Shown one piece after another: positions 1-12,900 of a stretch of 64,000 bases of DNA (position 1 is the first letter of the stretch; every line of letters starts with the position of its first letter). Made by a program: the position numbers and the translations under genes. Below the pieces are notes generated by a model. It was not told where the DNA came from. It did not search any database and saw nothing but the letters and a program-made list of their open reading frames with translations. The DNA lies in the NCBI RefSeq assembly GCF_002104995.1, contig NW_024468249.1:310001-374000 (forward strand), read 5' to 3'. This DNA is from Linderina pennispora. Taxonomy: Eukaryota; Kickxellomycota; Kickxellomycetes; Kickxellales; Kickxellaceae.

Positions 1-1057
1 GTGATCGAGGAGCCAGCCGGCTACCACTGCCCGAACTGCCTGTTCGACGTGCCCACGGCCAGCGTGCGGTCGGAGCAGAACAGCTGCGCGCGCAACTGCT
101 TCCAGTGCCCCGTCTGCACCCACGTGCTGGCGGTCGTCGAGGGCGACGTGGAGACTGCGGCTGCAAAGCCCTATAGTCTGGCGTGCGCAGTGTGTTTCTG
201 GGACTCCAGGGCGATCGGCTGGGCGTTCGAGAAGCCGACGGGCATTTCGGCGCAGATCGAAAGGCTGCGCGGCCGCGGGAGCAGGACCGAATATGCGGGG
301 CTGTTGGAGCATTGGCGGGCGGTGCAGCGCGCGGCGGCGTTGAAGGCACAGGCGCCGGCAGGGTATGTGGCGGGAGGGTATGAGGATACCGATCATGTGC
401 AGGTAACCCAGCGCATGGCCGTTGAAAACGCCGACTTTGCCGCCTCGACCGCCGAGCAGGCGGAGCCGCAGCGCGTGCGGCTGCACATGAAGCTGGCGCG
501 GCGGTGCCGCCAATGCCACCACATTCTGATCAAGCCCGAGAGCAAGGCGCAGCTGACGCGGTTCAAGATCCAGCTGGTGGCCATGCACTTTTTGCCGCGA
601 ATCCTGGTCGCCCATGCGCCGGGCCTGCGCGCCGGGACCACTGCGCCGGTGGTCCTGCGGTTCGCCAATCCGCTCTACACCGACATGCACGTGCAGGATC
701 GCCTGCCATGCCGACTCAGCAGCGGCCATGGTGGGCATTATGAAGCAGCAATTCACGCTGCCGCCGTTCACCGAGCTGTGGGAGTACGACGACGACGACG
801 ACGAGGCTGGACCAATGCGGAGTGAGCTGCTAGCCGGTGCCCAGGACGGCGTTGTCGAGAAGCACGGGAACCGCATTGCCATTCTGGTCAAGGTCGCCGC
901 AGTCGAGAAGACCGACTGTCTGGTGCTGCCGCTGCTGGTCACGTGTAGCCACGTCGACGACATGGACCAGGTGGTCGAGGGCGAGCGGAGCAGCGAGCCG
1001 GCACGCTCCATCACAAACTCCTTCTGGACGTATGTTTCTCTGGGTCCTGTTCAATAG
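1..1057 (+). CDS. DCTN4: Dynactin subunit p62 (DCTN4-like), 5'-truncated, one frame break
   Basis: Dynactin p62 sits in the pointed-end complex of dynactin, the dynein activator that links the motor to cargo. The reading frame is open from base 1, so the true start lies upstream of the window. Paired cysteines typical of the family's zinc-binding N-terminal half are visible: HCPNC, then QCPVC, then CAVC, and RCRQC in the second half. After the stretch NPLYTDMHV the frame shifts near base 697. Dropping one G there continues as QIACHADSAAAMVGIMKQ, then an acidic WEYDDDDD segment, ending at the TAG at 1055-1057. No splice sites fit the shift, so a one-base sequence error is likely; a real mutation is the alternative. 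The gene converges with the next one, whose stop is only 43 bases away. Family call is fairly firm from cysteine spacing and order. Confidence 0.75.
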
Positions 1058-1099
1058 AGCTGATTACATTGTGGCCAACAACACTAAAAAAATTCTCAT

Positions 1100-3375
1100 C
1101 TAGTCCTCGTCCTCCGAGTCCGATCCCTCCATGACGATGTCCGGGAACTCCTCCCCGTCACTCTCTTCCTCCTTCGTTGAAGCGCTTGTGTTTGCTGGCG
1201 TACCGCTGGCCGCTGGCTTGAATGTTGGCACGGCCGGCAGCTTGGGCAGCGCCGACTCTACTGGCTTTTTGGCTGCTGGCTCTGTCTCCGCAACCGCCGC
1301 AAAGTTGTCCTTGGAGAATAGGCTCGTCATGGACCGTGTCTGGACCGATTGCGTATCAACCAGACTGGCTGCTCTTCTTTGCCGGGAGATCAGCAGCAGT
1401 AGCAGGCTCCTTCTCTTCCCTTGTCTTCTCAATCAGCGGTTCATCCAGCTTGACACGCTTCGCCTGAATCGGCGCATTTGCGTCCTCCGCAACCGTGTTT
1501 TGCTGCGGCGGCTGCACCAGCTCGTCCAGCATGCTCTTGTCCATCTCCACTTCTTCTTCTGGCGCTGGTCCGCGCATCTGCGCCGGGAGCTTGGCGTGGA
1601 CCACCGGCTCAATCGCCGCCAGAGCCCGTGTGCACACACACTGGATCTTCGCTGACGGGCTGTCCAGCCCAGCCGTAAACAGCGACACGGCGATGCGGCA
1701 CAATCGCCTTTTGCCAGGGATCCGGCGACAGAACCGACGCCAATAGGCACTCAAAGAGCTGTGCCGTGTATTCCACGTCCGTCTGCCGCCCGGCAAACAC
1801 CGTCCGGTCATGGTTGACCGTCTGCAGCAGCAGAAGCGTCAAAAGCTGCCCGTCGATCTGCGTGCGCTGCACCGTCGTGAATGCCGTCGGCGCGTTGACA
1901 AGGATAGCCGTGACAACACACAGCGCGCTGTGGTTGACCGAATTCAGCTGCACTAATGCGTACTCCAATGACTCGGCGCTCCCGGACTCCTCCTCAACCA
2001 CCTGTTTGCTGCCGCGTTTGCGCGATGCCTTGGACGCGGCTGGCGCGGGGGCTGCGCGTTGCTGCTGCCCACGCACATTTGTGCTGCTGACAATGTGCGC
2101 CACAAACTCCTTAGGCAGCCACACGGACGAATCCGAACCCGAACCGCTCAACATACAGCTGGATCAGCGCAAACACCGCCGTCTGCGTTGCCGCGCTGCC
2201 CATCAGCTTCGAGTTGATCACCGCCACTGTGCGCGCAATCCCGCCCAGGAATGGCTGCAGATAGTCGCCCAGCGCAACCGCCAGCGCGGCCAGCATGTGG
2301 ACTGCCGCCATATGAATTCGCGGCGCCAGCAGCGGCACCAAGGAGTACTCCGCCCGGTCCGTTTTGGCATTGGCGATGCGCAGTGGGACAAACGCCAGCC
2401 GCGAGATCGTCTCGACAATCAGCTCGATGGGCACCGCGATATTGGCGCTGGTCGGCCGTGTAAGCAGGGCGGTGAACAGCTCCACCATGCCTGTGATGCG
2501 GTCGACTGCCTGTGGGATCGAGGCCATGAAGTCGCTCGAAAGCTTCGGCAGATCGCCAAACTCCCTGCGCTCGGACTCGGGCGCCCCTGCATCCACACAC
2601 ATAATATGGTCAATGCACCAGTCAATCGTGCCCATCGTCAGCTGCATGTACTCGAACCACCGCTCCTCCACCGTCATTTTGCCGCCCGCCTGGCACACCG
2701 ACGCAAAGCAACCGGCCGGCCCGCTTCATTGTCTCCGGGCTCCGCCGCACCGTCTCACCGGTCAAGTACTTTAAGCACAACTTGACTGTCTTGTCGATCG
2801 ACGGCCGGAACAGCGTCGGGAACCAGTTCACCTGAGCACATCAGAACCTCCATGATCGGGTTAACCAGCTCCGAGTTCTTCTCAGCCAGCGCCAACACCG
2901 TCTGGTTTACGCGCGGCACCTGCGCTGCCGCTACGTCCCGTTGCAATTCCGGCACCTCGCGCACCACATCCAGGAACCCCACCAAAGTCTCCATCGTGGC
3001 CTCGTAGACCGGGTCGACCTCGCTCTTGCCCAGGATCGCCAGCAGACTCGCCATCCATTTCGACGCATTCTCGACAAATATTTTCGGCGACTGCTCGGCC
3101 GTGTACTTCATCAGGAGCACGCCTGCTAGGCGCGACTCGGACGTCTTACCAGTCGCCAACGAGTTGATCCGCGTCAGCCACTTGTGCACTGTGCCCTCGT
3201 AGCGCTTCACCACCTCGGCCGGTGCTGTGTGCGCGCCAGTGAACCCCAGGAGATTCTGCGACTGGAACGTCTCGATCACCAGACCCAGGTTCGCTGCCAC
3301 GGCATCTGTGTTGGCCAGGTACGTACTGGTAAGCAATGATAGCGTCCGCTCGGCACGCTGCACGTTAAACTCCAT
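1100..3375 (-). CDS. RIX1: Rix1/PELP1-like pre-60S ribosome biogenesis protein, several frame breaks
   Basis: Rix1 is the scaffold of the nucleolar Rix1-Ipi1-Ipi3 complex that remodels pre-60S particles before export. The start is the ATG at 3375. The N-terminal part has the Rix1 helical-repeat signature: KWLTRINSLATGKTSESRLA followed by GVLLMKYTAEQSPKIF, then an ASKWMASLLAIL helix. The C-terminus is acidic (GEEFPDIVMEGSDSEDED) after a Lys/Pro/Ala-rich tail, as in Rix1 and PELP1. The coding sense moves between frames at about 2825, 2700, 2150, 1700 and 1380. Each break is resolved by a single base and leaves sensible protein on both sides, so I read it as one gene of about 750 residues with sequence errors. 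True decay is possible. Symplekin/Pta1 was considered, but the W-x-x-R-I and acidic-tail pattern fits Rix1 better. Confidence 0.65.
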
Positions 3376-3583
3376 TCTGCACGGGTGTTGAGGGAGAAAT
3401 AAAAATAGTCTATTTTGCGAATTTGCGTCGAGTACAGAAGAAAAGAAACAATATCAAACATGGCTTGCCCGTCTGTGGTTCGTCTCAGAGTCAGCCGCGC
3501 TGGCTCTGAAGGACGAAAAAAAACAAAAATTTTGATCCTGATCTGCCCTTCCGGATCTAGCCCGTGGGCAGAGGGCGTGGTGC

Positions 3584-4061
3584 CTAGTAGATCAGGTAGC
3601 GGCTGCGCGCCTTGCGCCCAATGACTGCCATGTTGTGGCGCCTTCTGAGCCATTGCAAAACCTTGACCTCATCGGCCAGCTGCAGTCCTGGTCCTGTTGA
3701 GCGTGCGTCTCAGCTCCTCATGGCACCGTCTCTCCTCATCGGTGATCTTGCTATTCGGCTTGGTTGTGCGATCGCGCACCGAGCCCAGAAACTGCGCCTC
3801 GAGGTTCTCTGTAGCCACGCGCAAAATGTCCACGCGTGCCTGCTGCCGATCGTACGAGTCCCGGAGGTCTCCGAAGATAAGGCTGGCTGCGACGTCTGAC
3901 GACATTTCCTGGCCTTGTGCGGTTTGCAATGAAGGGTTGCCGAGCTGGAAGCTGAGCGGGTAGATTAGCTCGGGCGTGGTGGCCGGCGGCGTGTATTGGG
4001 ATGTGTGTTCGTGGTGAGGGGGGTGGGAGAGCGGGTGGTCATAGGGAATCGAGCTGTCCAT
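3584..4061 (-). CDS. Small hypothetical protein
   Basis: I do not recognise this protein. It starts at the ATG at 4061 with a His/Pro/Ser-rich, probably disordered N-terminus, followed by a helical, charged second half (DRQQARVDILRVATENLEAQ; DEERRCHEELRRTLNRT). The frame then closes at 3669. A one-base shift near 3690 continues it as LQLADEVKVLQWLRRRHNMA and a basic end (RKARSRYLIY) with a stop at 3584. The charged helical composition and the coherent extension argue for a real gene of about 155 residues. It lies head-to-tail upstream of the Rix1-like gene, with about 200 bases between them. Confidence 0.45.
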
Positions 4062-5175
4062 CTTGGTGGCTATTTAAGCGCCTTTGCACGGTTCGTCTTG
4101 GTGGGTTGCTTTGCTAATAATTGGGCTGGAAAACAGTATTGAGTAGTTTGTTGTCGCCAACAAAAGGGCGTAGTAGACGACCTGAAAATAGGTTAGTCTT
4201 TCCAATGGCCATGTTGTGCGGCAATAAAGCGCAATTTTGCAATGTCTGAATCGAAAAACGACGGGAGAGAATGGCACAATATGGAGCCTTTTAAGCCGAA
4301 CACTTGGTTGTCTCGAAGTCACTTTGGCAGTGGCTGATCGGCGGCTCTTTTGCCAAATCATCGCAATGTCTATTCTTGGGCAAAAACATATCCATATCTC
4401 CCCGTGGCCTTCTCGCAAAAGCGTTGGCCAGATCGGTAACTTTCTGCACACCTGCGACAGGAAACGACCAGAGGGGCAGTAGAGCGTAAACAGAAGGGCG
4501 TTGCACAGAAAACCTCACCGGAGATAAAGGGACATGGTCGGGGGCTGCACAACGGTGCTGAGGCCTTGCCACTTAGGATTCCCACCCAGCCGCTGGCACC
4601 AGGATGCCCGCTGGGGTGGGGTTGTGGCAAGTAGCACGCCCAAAACAGGCTTTTACATTCTCCAGCATTTCGACGCAAAAAGCCAGCAGTAGAAACCATG
4701 TTACGGGTGACCAGTGCTGTGTCCTTACATTCTGGTTGGATGGCTCAGGATGGGTCACGGATATCACGAATTGCAGGGGGCAGCGAGAGCTTGGAAATAC
4801 AAAGGCGATCAAGCAAACTACAGCAGACGTCTGGTCGGCAGGTTGCCCGGTCTGGGGTTATAAGGTCGGAGCTCAAATTGGCTGCACCGACACGCAGCAC
4901 GCTCTGTCGCATAGGATGCCGAGTATGCCATGACAGGGCAGTTCTGCATGAGCTGCTAGAACCACGCTCCTTGAGACATCCGTCTCGTGCCATTAGGCAT
5001 AAAACCCAAGTCGCGAGCCAGGCCATTTTCCTTATTTCAGCTCCCCCAGACGAGGGGCTAGACCCGCGGGTGGCGCGCTCCTGAGCTCCAAGCAATTCAT
5101 TAGCGCAGAGGCATCTGAACTCTTTTTTGAAATACCCCAAACAAAACGAAAGAAAATAAAATGCAAGGCCAGCCT
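4062..5175. other. Intergenic, no gene seen
   Basis: About 1.1 kb between the small hypothetical gene and the 3' end of Fip1. Reading frames here are short, lack recognisable motifs and overlap on both strands. I see no RNA gene or repeat. Confidence 0.5.
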
Positions 5176-6606
5176 TCAGTGGCGGCGTTTCGATATGTTC
5201 CTTGCCTCCTTGTCCCCCGAAGGCGAGCGCCGGCGCTTCTGCACATGGCGCTCTCCATTGTTTCCGCGACCCGCCTGGCCGCCGCTCTCTGCGCCACGTC
5301 CACGCTCCCGGCTGCGCTCCCGCCGGCGGTCGGGCCTACGCGACCCGCTGTCAGCCTTGTCCCGCGCACCGTCGCGCTCACGTGGCCGGTCCCGATCACG
5401 CCGCGATGGGCGCTCCTCGTCGCGGTCCCGCTGCCTCATTCGCGAGCTCGAGCGCTCGCGACTCCCGTGCCGCCGCGACGACCTACCCGACTCGCTGCCG
5501 CGGTCATCGTCGCGCTGGCTGCCATAGTGCTCCCGTGGCTGCTGGCCGTGGCTTATTCCTGGCCCCCGCTGCGCCGGGTTCATGCCTTGCTGGTGCCCAC
5601 CATGCGGCATCGGCGGCCTGCCACCCATCTGCATCTGCGGGTTCATCATTGGCCCGCCCTGCCGGCTCATGTTCATCGGCATATTGCGCTGCCCTCCGGG
5701 CATGCCCGGTGGATAGTACCCCTGCTGCATTGGCATGTTCATCCGCATCTGCTGCTGGTACTGCATCTGTTGTGGGGTCATCATTGGCCGCTGCTGACCA
5801 TCCTTGCTGTGGGCCGCACGCGACTCACTGCGGCCACCACCATCGCGTCCCTCGTCGTCATCATCGCTCCGGCCACCGTCCCTCGGCTTCTGTGCGCCTG
5901 GCGGCATCTGCTGCCGCATAAACGGCGGGACCATGCCTGGTGGCATCATTGGGTTCCCTGGGAACATGCCTGGATTGCCCATTGGCATCATCATCCCGGT
6001 CGGCATGATCTTGCGCACGCTAAAGTCGGCCCTCAGCTGCTTCTGCTTCAAGCAATACAGGCGCCACGTCTGCTCGTTGAAGCCAAAGTTGAAGTAATCC
6101 GTGATATCGGCACCAGGGTTGCGCCACGGCTTCTCCTCCAGCAAATCCAGGTCGATTTTGTAAAGATCGATGTTTTTCAGCAGCGGAACCGTCATCATGT
6201 CCATCCGGTCGCTGTTTGTCGCCAGCAGCTGCTCGATGGTGGTTGCTGACCCCTTCTCGTCACCCAGCTGGCCGAGGGCCTTTCCTGCTTCGGCGCCGGT
6301 GCTTGCTGTGCCGCCCTCCGCTTGGTTGGTACCGCTGCCGTCTGCATCCGCTGGCTCAAGAATCACCTCGAGATCGTCGTCGTCGTCGTCATACTCGCTG
6401 CCCGATTCCTCGTCAGCACTGGGAGTCTCAGCATCGCTCTGGTGAGCACTGGGTTGGGCCTGCGCGTCGGGTCCACCAGCTGTTGGAGTGCCTGTGGCTG
6501 ATTCGCCATTTGCTGGCTCTGTGTCAGTTGCTGGTGCCTGCGCAGTCGCAGCAGTAGCAGTGTCGCCATACAAGAACGCGTCTTCGTCTTCAAATGCGCT
6601 GGACAT
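5176..6606 (-). CDS. FIP1: Fip1-like mRNA 3'-end processing factor
   Basis: Fip1 is a subunit of the nuclear cleavage and polyadenylation factor (CPF/CPSF) that tethers poly(A) polymerase and binds U-rich RNA. The start ATG is at 6606 (MSSAFEDEDAFLYGD), giving about 476 residues in one frame; an upstream extension of that frame lacks a better start. An acidic N-terminal third includes a run of six Asp. The diagnostic Fip1 motif follows at about residues 175-215: KPWRNPGADITDYFNFGFNE then TWRLYCLKQKQLR. After it come a Met/Pro/Gly/Gln-rich section and an Arg/Asp/Ser/Glu-rich tail resembling the mixed-charge ends of metazoan FIP1L1. It is divergent from the kinesin gene, sharing a 325-base upstream region. 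Confidence 0.93.
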   Translation of the reverse strand: MSSAFEDEDAFLYGDTATAATAQAPATDTEPANGESATGTPTAGGPDAQAQPSAHQSDAETPSADEESGSEYDDDDDDLEVILEPADADGSGTNQAEGGTASTGAEAGKALGQLGDEKGSATTIEQLLATNSDRMDMMTVPLLKNIDLYKIDLDLLEEKPWRNPGADITDYFNFGFNEQTWRLYCLKQKQLRADFSVRKIMPTGMMMPMGNPGMFPGNPMMPPGMVPPFMRQQMPPGAQKPRDGGRSDDDDEGRDGGGRSESRAAHSKDGQQRPMMTPQQMQYQQQMRMNMPMQQGYYPPGMPGGQRNMPMNMSRQGGPMMNPQMQMGGRPPMPHGGHQQGMNPAQRGPGISHGQQPREHYGSQRDDDRGSESGRSSRRHGSRERSSSRMRQRDRDEERPSRRDRDRPRERDGARDKADSGSRRPDRRRERSRERGRGAESGGQAGRGNNGERHVQKRRRSPSGDKEARNISKRRH

Positions 6607-6931
6607 TATATATACTGTGTGGAAAAGGAAGAGGCGGGTCCAATGCCAATCGACGTAATAAAGAGTGAAGGAAAAAGCGAATTGGGCTAATGGCGAATGG
6701 CAAATTGGGTCCAACCTGAGAAAAGCGACGAGCGGCGGCTCTGTTGAGACCCTCGAGCCGAGTTTATTTTGTTGGAAATGGGCCAATGGCAGTGCAGGGG
6801 CTCGAATTTGCCTGGTCGCGAAAAATTCACCAGCTTCTAAATGCGCAGCGCATTTGCTCAGAACCCAGCAGCCTTTTGCTCTTCATTCAACTCCTAATTT
6901 TCTCGTTCTTTTACTGAAAAGCTGTGCCAAA
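6607..6931. promoter_or_regulatory. Divergent Fip1/kinesin promoter region
   Basis: This 325-base gap separates two divergently transcribed starts, so it must hold both promoters. A TATATATA run lies immediately upstream of the Fip1 ATG (about 6607-6614), too close to act as an ordinary TATA box. No other motif is clear. Confidence 0.4.
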
Positions 6932-9900
6932 ATGGAGGACCACATCAATGTGGCCATTCGCATTCGCCCGCTCAACCAGCGGGAGGTTCGCAACTCGACC
7001 ACAGTGGCACTGAACCAGCTGCCATGGCACGTAAACCGCGACACCATCATACAGAGGCAGTACCACGACGGACGCTTTAGTCAGGGAAACTCGTACACAT
7101 TTGGTAAGTAAGACGACGCGAGACCCGCAAGTAATTGTACGCCCATGCCTGCCCATGCAGCTAAGCTACATTTTGTTGTAGATAAGGTGTTTGATCAGAA
7201 AGACACAACGCAGAAAGTCTACGACAACAGTGTGAAGGGGATCATCCAGTCGACGCTGGCAGGATTCAACGGCACGATATTTGCGTACGGACAGACGTCT
7301 TCGGGCAAGACCCACACAATGCACGGTAGTGAGGTCCGAGCCTGGAATCATCAAGCTGGCAGTTCGCGACATGTTTAGCAAGATCGCGCAGGATGAGAGG
7401 CGCGAGTACCTGCTGCGTGTGTCGTTTTTGGAGATCTACAACGAAGTGCTGCGCGACCTGCTCGAGCCGTCCAAGGCCAGCCTGAAGATCCACGAGAACG
7501 CGAAGCGCGAGATTTTTGTTGGCGATCTCTCTGAGCATATCGTGTTCAACGCAGAGCAGGTGGAGGAGCTGCTTGCCAAGGGCGACCGCAATCGGCACAT
7601 CGCTGGCACAAACATGAACGAGCGTAGTAGCCGATCGCACACAATTTTCCGCATTGTGGCTGAGAGCCGAGAAAAGTCTGAGGCAGGGTCGGCAGATAGC
7701 AGTAGCCAGGACGGCGACATGGATGTGGATCAGGAAAAGCACCATCAGCGGCTCAGCTCGGGAAGCTTGGGCGAGACTGGCGAGTTTACCGGTGCTGTAA
7801 TGGTGTCGTGCCTGAATTTGGTCGACCTGGCCGGCTCCGAGCGGGTTGGGCTCACTGGTGCCGAGGGACAGAGGCTGAAGGAAGGTGGCCATATTAACAA
7901 GTCGCTTTTATCGCTGAGCACAGTCATTGCTCGCCTGTCTGAAGACGGCGGTGATCGTGGTCACATCCCGTATCGCGACTCGAAGCTGACACGCATCTTG
8001 CAGCCATCGCTAGGCGGCAACGCGCGCACATTGATTATATGTACAATTACGCCAGCGCAGGACTACGTTGAAGGAGTCGCTGTCGACGCTCAAGTTTGCG
8101 TCTCGCGCCAAAACCATCCAGAACAAGCCCGAAGTCAACGAGGAGCTGCGTGGCGATGCCCTGCTTCGTCGCCTCAAGCGTGCCAGCGAGCTTGAGAAGG
8201 AGGTTGCGCAGATGCGTGATTTGGAAAAGAAGAAGAATAAAATCGAGGCCGACAACGAGGCTGCTACTGCGGCAACTGTGGAAGTCGCAGAAGGAGCGGG
8301 AGCGACTGCAAAAGGAACTTGAGCAGCAGCAGAGCAAGATGTTTGCTGAGCGCCCTAGCTGGAAATGACAAGGGACCGGTTGATGCCGCCCTGACACCAC
8401 GCCGGCAGACATGGTTCCCAGGACTTCAGCGCTCTACCGACGGCGGCACAATGCCAATCAACTTTACCAACGACAGTGAAGATGATGATTCGAGTCCTGA
8501 GCCGCAGACATCGGGGAATGTGCAGAGGAAACAATGCTGTCGATCAAGCTGTCATTCGACAGGGTTAGCGAACTCGAGACACAAAACGATGCCTTGCAGC
8601 AAACACAGGCGGAAATGACCAAGGAGAACCGCGAGATGGAAGCCACCATCCAGCGTTTCATGCGTGAAAACAACCTGCTGCTGTCAACTCTGGGCCAGCT
8701 GGCAGCTGCCGATACGATCCCGCCGTCGCCAGCCAAGGGCGATCTAACAGCTGCGCAGCCGCCGCGTGAGGTGGTCCAAGTCCGGCGAAAGCTCCGTGCG
8801 CTGATCACAACGCTCGATGCGTCGCAGCGCCAGTGCCAGAAGTTCCGGACGCAGCGGCCCGAGGCCGAGTTCCTGGAGCTGGAGCTACAGGCAGTGCGCG
8901 AGACGCTTGTCGAGAAGGAGGAGCATATGGTCGATCTGATGCGCGAGTCTGACGATGTGCTTGCTCGGTGCCAGGAGGCTGAGAGTGCTGTGTCTGAGCT
9001 GCAGCGCAAGCATCAGGAGCTGCAGGATGAGCTGTCCATCTCCAAAGAGTCTGGAGTCGATGCGCGCAAGGATGGTCGTGCAGCTGCGCATGGAGGCTGA
9101 GATGCTCCAGCGCCAGCACGAGATGGATCTTGCGAAGCAGCTGTCCAACACAACCCAATCGATGGAGCAGAATCAGGCGCGGTTCCAGGCCGAGATCAGT
9201 TTGCTTGAGTCAAAAATCGCCTCGCAGACCGAGCGCATCGAGTCGATGAGTATTGGTAGCAAGCAGCATGAGGAAAGCCATGAGATCGCGATTGCGCAGC
9301 TGCAGAAGCTGGCTGACAAGAGGACAGCCAATATAGAGCGACTTGAGCGCGAGCTGGCTGATGCGCAGGCAAGGATTGCGTTAGCAGAGAATGAACGGGA
9401 TGCTCTAGCCAATGTTCAGACTGAGGCCGAAGCGAGACAGTCACGGGTTGAGCAGCTCGATGCAGCTCACAACCAGGCGCTTGCACAGATTTCGGAGCTC
9501 ACAGAAACAATCTCGCGGCTTGAGAGCGAGTCACGCAAGCAGCTGGATGCCTCTGAGCAGAAGGCTGCAGAGGCTGCGGATTTGAGGACAGCACTCGATG
9601 GGTTGCGCAGCACGCTGTCTAACAACGACATCATCCATGCTAAGGAGATTGCCGAGCAGAAGCGTGCTATCGAAGATCTCACGGCTAGCCACACGCAGGC
9701 AAAGCAAGCACTTGATGAGCAAATGGAGGCGTTGGCAGAGCAGGCAGCGTTGAACGACGCCAAGGTTGCGGCGCTGTCAGACAAGCTGCAACAGGCTGAA
9801 GCAGATAAAGCACAGCTGGAGACAAATCTCGCCCAGACCAGCGACAAGGCCAGCGCTATTCCTTTGCTTCAGCAGGAGGCAGACCGGCTCAAAAACGAGC

Positions 9901-12900
9901 TTGCCGAGCTGCACGCCGCATATGACCAAGCGTCAGAGCTGCTGTCAGCCAGGCAGAACGAACTGGATTCCTCAGTCGAGGAGCGGGCACACCTCCAGAC
10001 CAAGATCGAGGATCTCGAGTCGCAAAATGCCGATGTTTGGGAGCGTGTGTCGGAGCTCACTCTGACCAACGAGAATCTGGCAGGTAATGCTGCTGGTCTC
10101 GAAGGTCAAGTCGCCAGCAGGGACGCGCAACTGACGGAAGCTATCCAGGAGCGTGATTTGGCCAGGACCCAGCATGAGGAGCTGATAGCCAAACACGCTG
10201 ATACGCTGGCTGCTGCGGAGGAGACCAGCTCTAAACTTCAGTCAGCATTAGATGCAAAGGCAGCTGACGCGGAATCCCTGTCACAGAAACTTGAGGTCCT
10301 TCAGGATGAGAATCACAAGCTGACGGAGAAGCTGGAGCAAGTCCAGTGCTCAGGTCTCTGACCTGGAGGTCCATGCTGCGAAGGCGGTGCAGCAGCTTGA
10401 GGATTCATCCAGAAAGACTGAATCGCTCGAGGAAGAGCTCGCTCGCGCAAACAGCACTATCTCCCACGAAGTCTGAGAAGGTCCAAGGGTTTGACAAGTC
10501 AGCTGGAAGAACTAGTCAGCGAGGCTAGCAGGCTAAGGGCAGAGCTGGACGAGTCACAGGCATCATACGGGACAGCTGTCGCCTACGCTGAGACGCTAGA
10601 GTCAGAGGTCGCAGCGGTCAACGGCGCCCTTTTACAGACAAAGACTTCCTTGCAGTCGGCAGAGTCCAAGCTGGAGGCACTTCGAGCGGAGCACGCTGCG
10701 GTCAACACGGAGCTTGCCGATGCTACTCGCAACCTGGTTGACGAGAGGACGCTCTGGGAGAGCACCTTGTCGAGCAAGGACGCTGAGCTGCACGACTTGG
10801 TTGACAAGCTTGACAGCGCAGTCGCTGGTCACCAGCGCGAGATCTCTGACTGGCAAGCGCGCGAAAGCAAGTCCCAGCAAGCAGTGGCTAAGCTTGAGAT
10901 ACAGCTTGCTGCTGCGCGTGATCGGTTGGCTACGCTGGAGACCGAAATGGCCGAGACTGACGAGAGCAAGAGTGCGATCGCATCGTTGAACGCAGAGCTC
11001 AGAAACAAGCTTGAGGAGACAGAGAGTTCGTTGCGCGATGCTCAGGAAGAGATCGGGAAACTCACATCAGCTGTTGGCGAGGCCGATAGCACATTGGCTG
11101 CTGCTACGAAGGGGCATGCAGAGGCAGCTGAGAAGTGGGCTACCGAGCGCAAAAAGTCGCAGGGCACCGTTGCTGAACTTGAAGAGTCGCTGGCTAAAGT
11201 CAGGGCTGCTCTGGATGAGTCAACGAGTTCATATGCTGTCCAAACTGCTGAGCTCGAATCTCAGATTGCCGCTGGCCACGATGCTATAGTTCAGCTGGAG
11301 AGTGCCGTTTCGGGGCTGGAGTCACAGTCCTCCAGTTTGCGCAGCCAGCTGAAGTCGGCTGAGAAACAGCGCGACGACTTGCAAGAGACATCACGTCAGC
11401 TTCAGGAGGAGCTTGAGTCTGCTAATGCGGACCTGGAGTCCAGGACGTCGGCGTTCGAGTCGCAGATCAACTCCAGCCGTGAGTGCATTGCGCAGCTTGA
11501 AAGTGCCTTGGCAGAACTGGAGTCCAAATCTACTGGGCTGTGCCAGCAATTGGAATTGGCTGGGATCCAGCACGATGCTGCTCAAGAGTCAGAGCGTCAG
11601 CTGCGTCAAGAGCTGGAGTTGGCCAAGAGTGAGCTGGCAGCCAAGGCTGCTGAGGCAGAGTCTGGGAAGTCAGCAGTCAATGCGCACCTTGAGCAGAAGG
11701 AGAGCCTCCAGAGATTGCACGATGCCAAGGTCGCTGACCTGGAGTCCACTATTCAGCAACTGTCGGCGGAGCGCACCAAGCTCAGTACCGATCTCAAGGA
11801 TGTCCAGGGGAGGCTAGAGAGCGCTGTGTCGGTTGGCCAGCGGCTTAACGATGCCCTGAGCGAGCGCAAAGGGAGATTGACAGAATGAAGGCCGAGCAGA
11901 CGAAGTCGACGAAACAACTTACCCAGCTTGCTGCTCGATTGGCAGCGCTGCAGTCTGACCTCATGGCGACATCTGAAGAAAAGGCCGAGATCCAAGTGCT
12001 GCTTAAGCAGCTGCAACAGGATGTAGAGCAGAAGTCCACCGAGCTTGCTGATTCAATCGCGCGCGAAGCCGAGCTGACTAGCGCAGTAAGCGAGCTCAAC
12101 GCCCGTATTACGCAGGCCGAGTCCAGTCGTTCTACATTGGTGACTAGCATGGACAAGGAAAGGTCGGGATACACGGATGAAATCCGAAGCCTGCGCCGTG
12201 ACCTGGACGATAAGGCTGACCAGCTGCAGTCGCTTGAGAGACAAGTTGATGAACTACGGCGTCAGAAGGAGGAATCTGGATCACGGCTCTCTGATACCGA
12301 GCGGCTGCTGCACGAGTCCGAATCTAAACTACAAGCATCGACAGAGATGGCCAGTGATCTTAAAGCAGAACTCGGCAAGCAGAGCAAGTTGCGGGCGATC
12401 GCCGAGAAGGAGGCAGCCGGGCGCATCGGCTCGCTCGAAGCTGAAGTCGAGGGTTTGTGCGACCAGCTGTTGGCCAAATCAACCGAAGCCGATGCTGCCA
12501 CGACGAAGCTTACCGATGCGCGCTCTGAAATCAGCGAAATTTCGATGCAGCACAGCCAGCTGAAGAGTAGCTACCAGGCGCTTGAGGAGCGTACTAAGGA
12601 CATACAGTCAGCGCTGGAGCAGACAATCGCCGAGATCAAACGCCAGTTGACCCAGAAGGAGGTCGATTTGAAGGAGGCCGAAGAGGAATTGCTGAGCGCC
12701 AACGCCAAGGCATCGCAGGCGCACAAAGATGCCCGCTCACAGATTGCAGTGCTCGAGGCGAAAGCACAGGAGATGGAGCAGACTATCACTGGTCTGAACA
12801 CCACAGTCGCTGAGCTGCGCGCTGAGCTGAAGAGCAAGTCGCTGGAGCAGGCATCGAACAGCAGTAGCCTCGCTGACACGGCTACCAGGGGACGTCTGGC

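Noticed and set aside
1766..2785. 339-residue plus-strand frame opposite Rix1
   Set aside because: Antisense shadow. It lacks motifs, while the opposite strand has the Rix1 signature pieces.
5161..6249. 362-residue plus-strand frame opposite Fip1
   Set aside because: Composition is His/Leu/Ala/Pro-rich without domains. The minus strand carries the diagnostic Fip1 motif.
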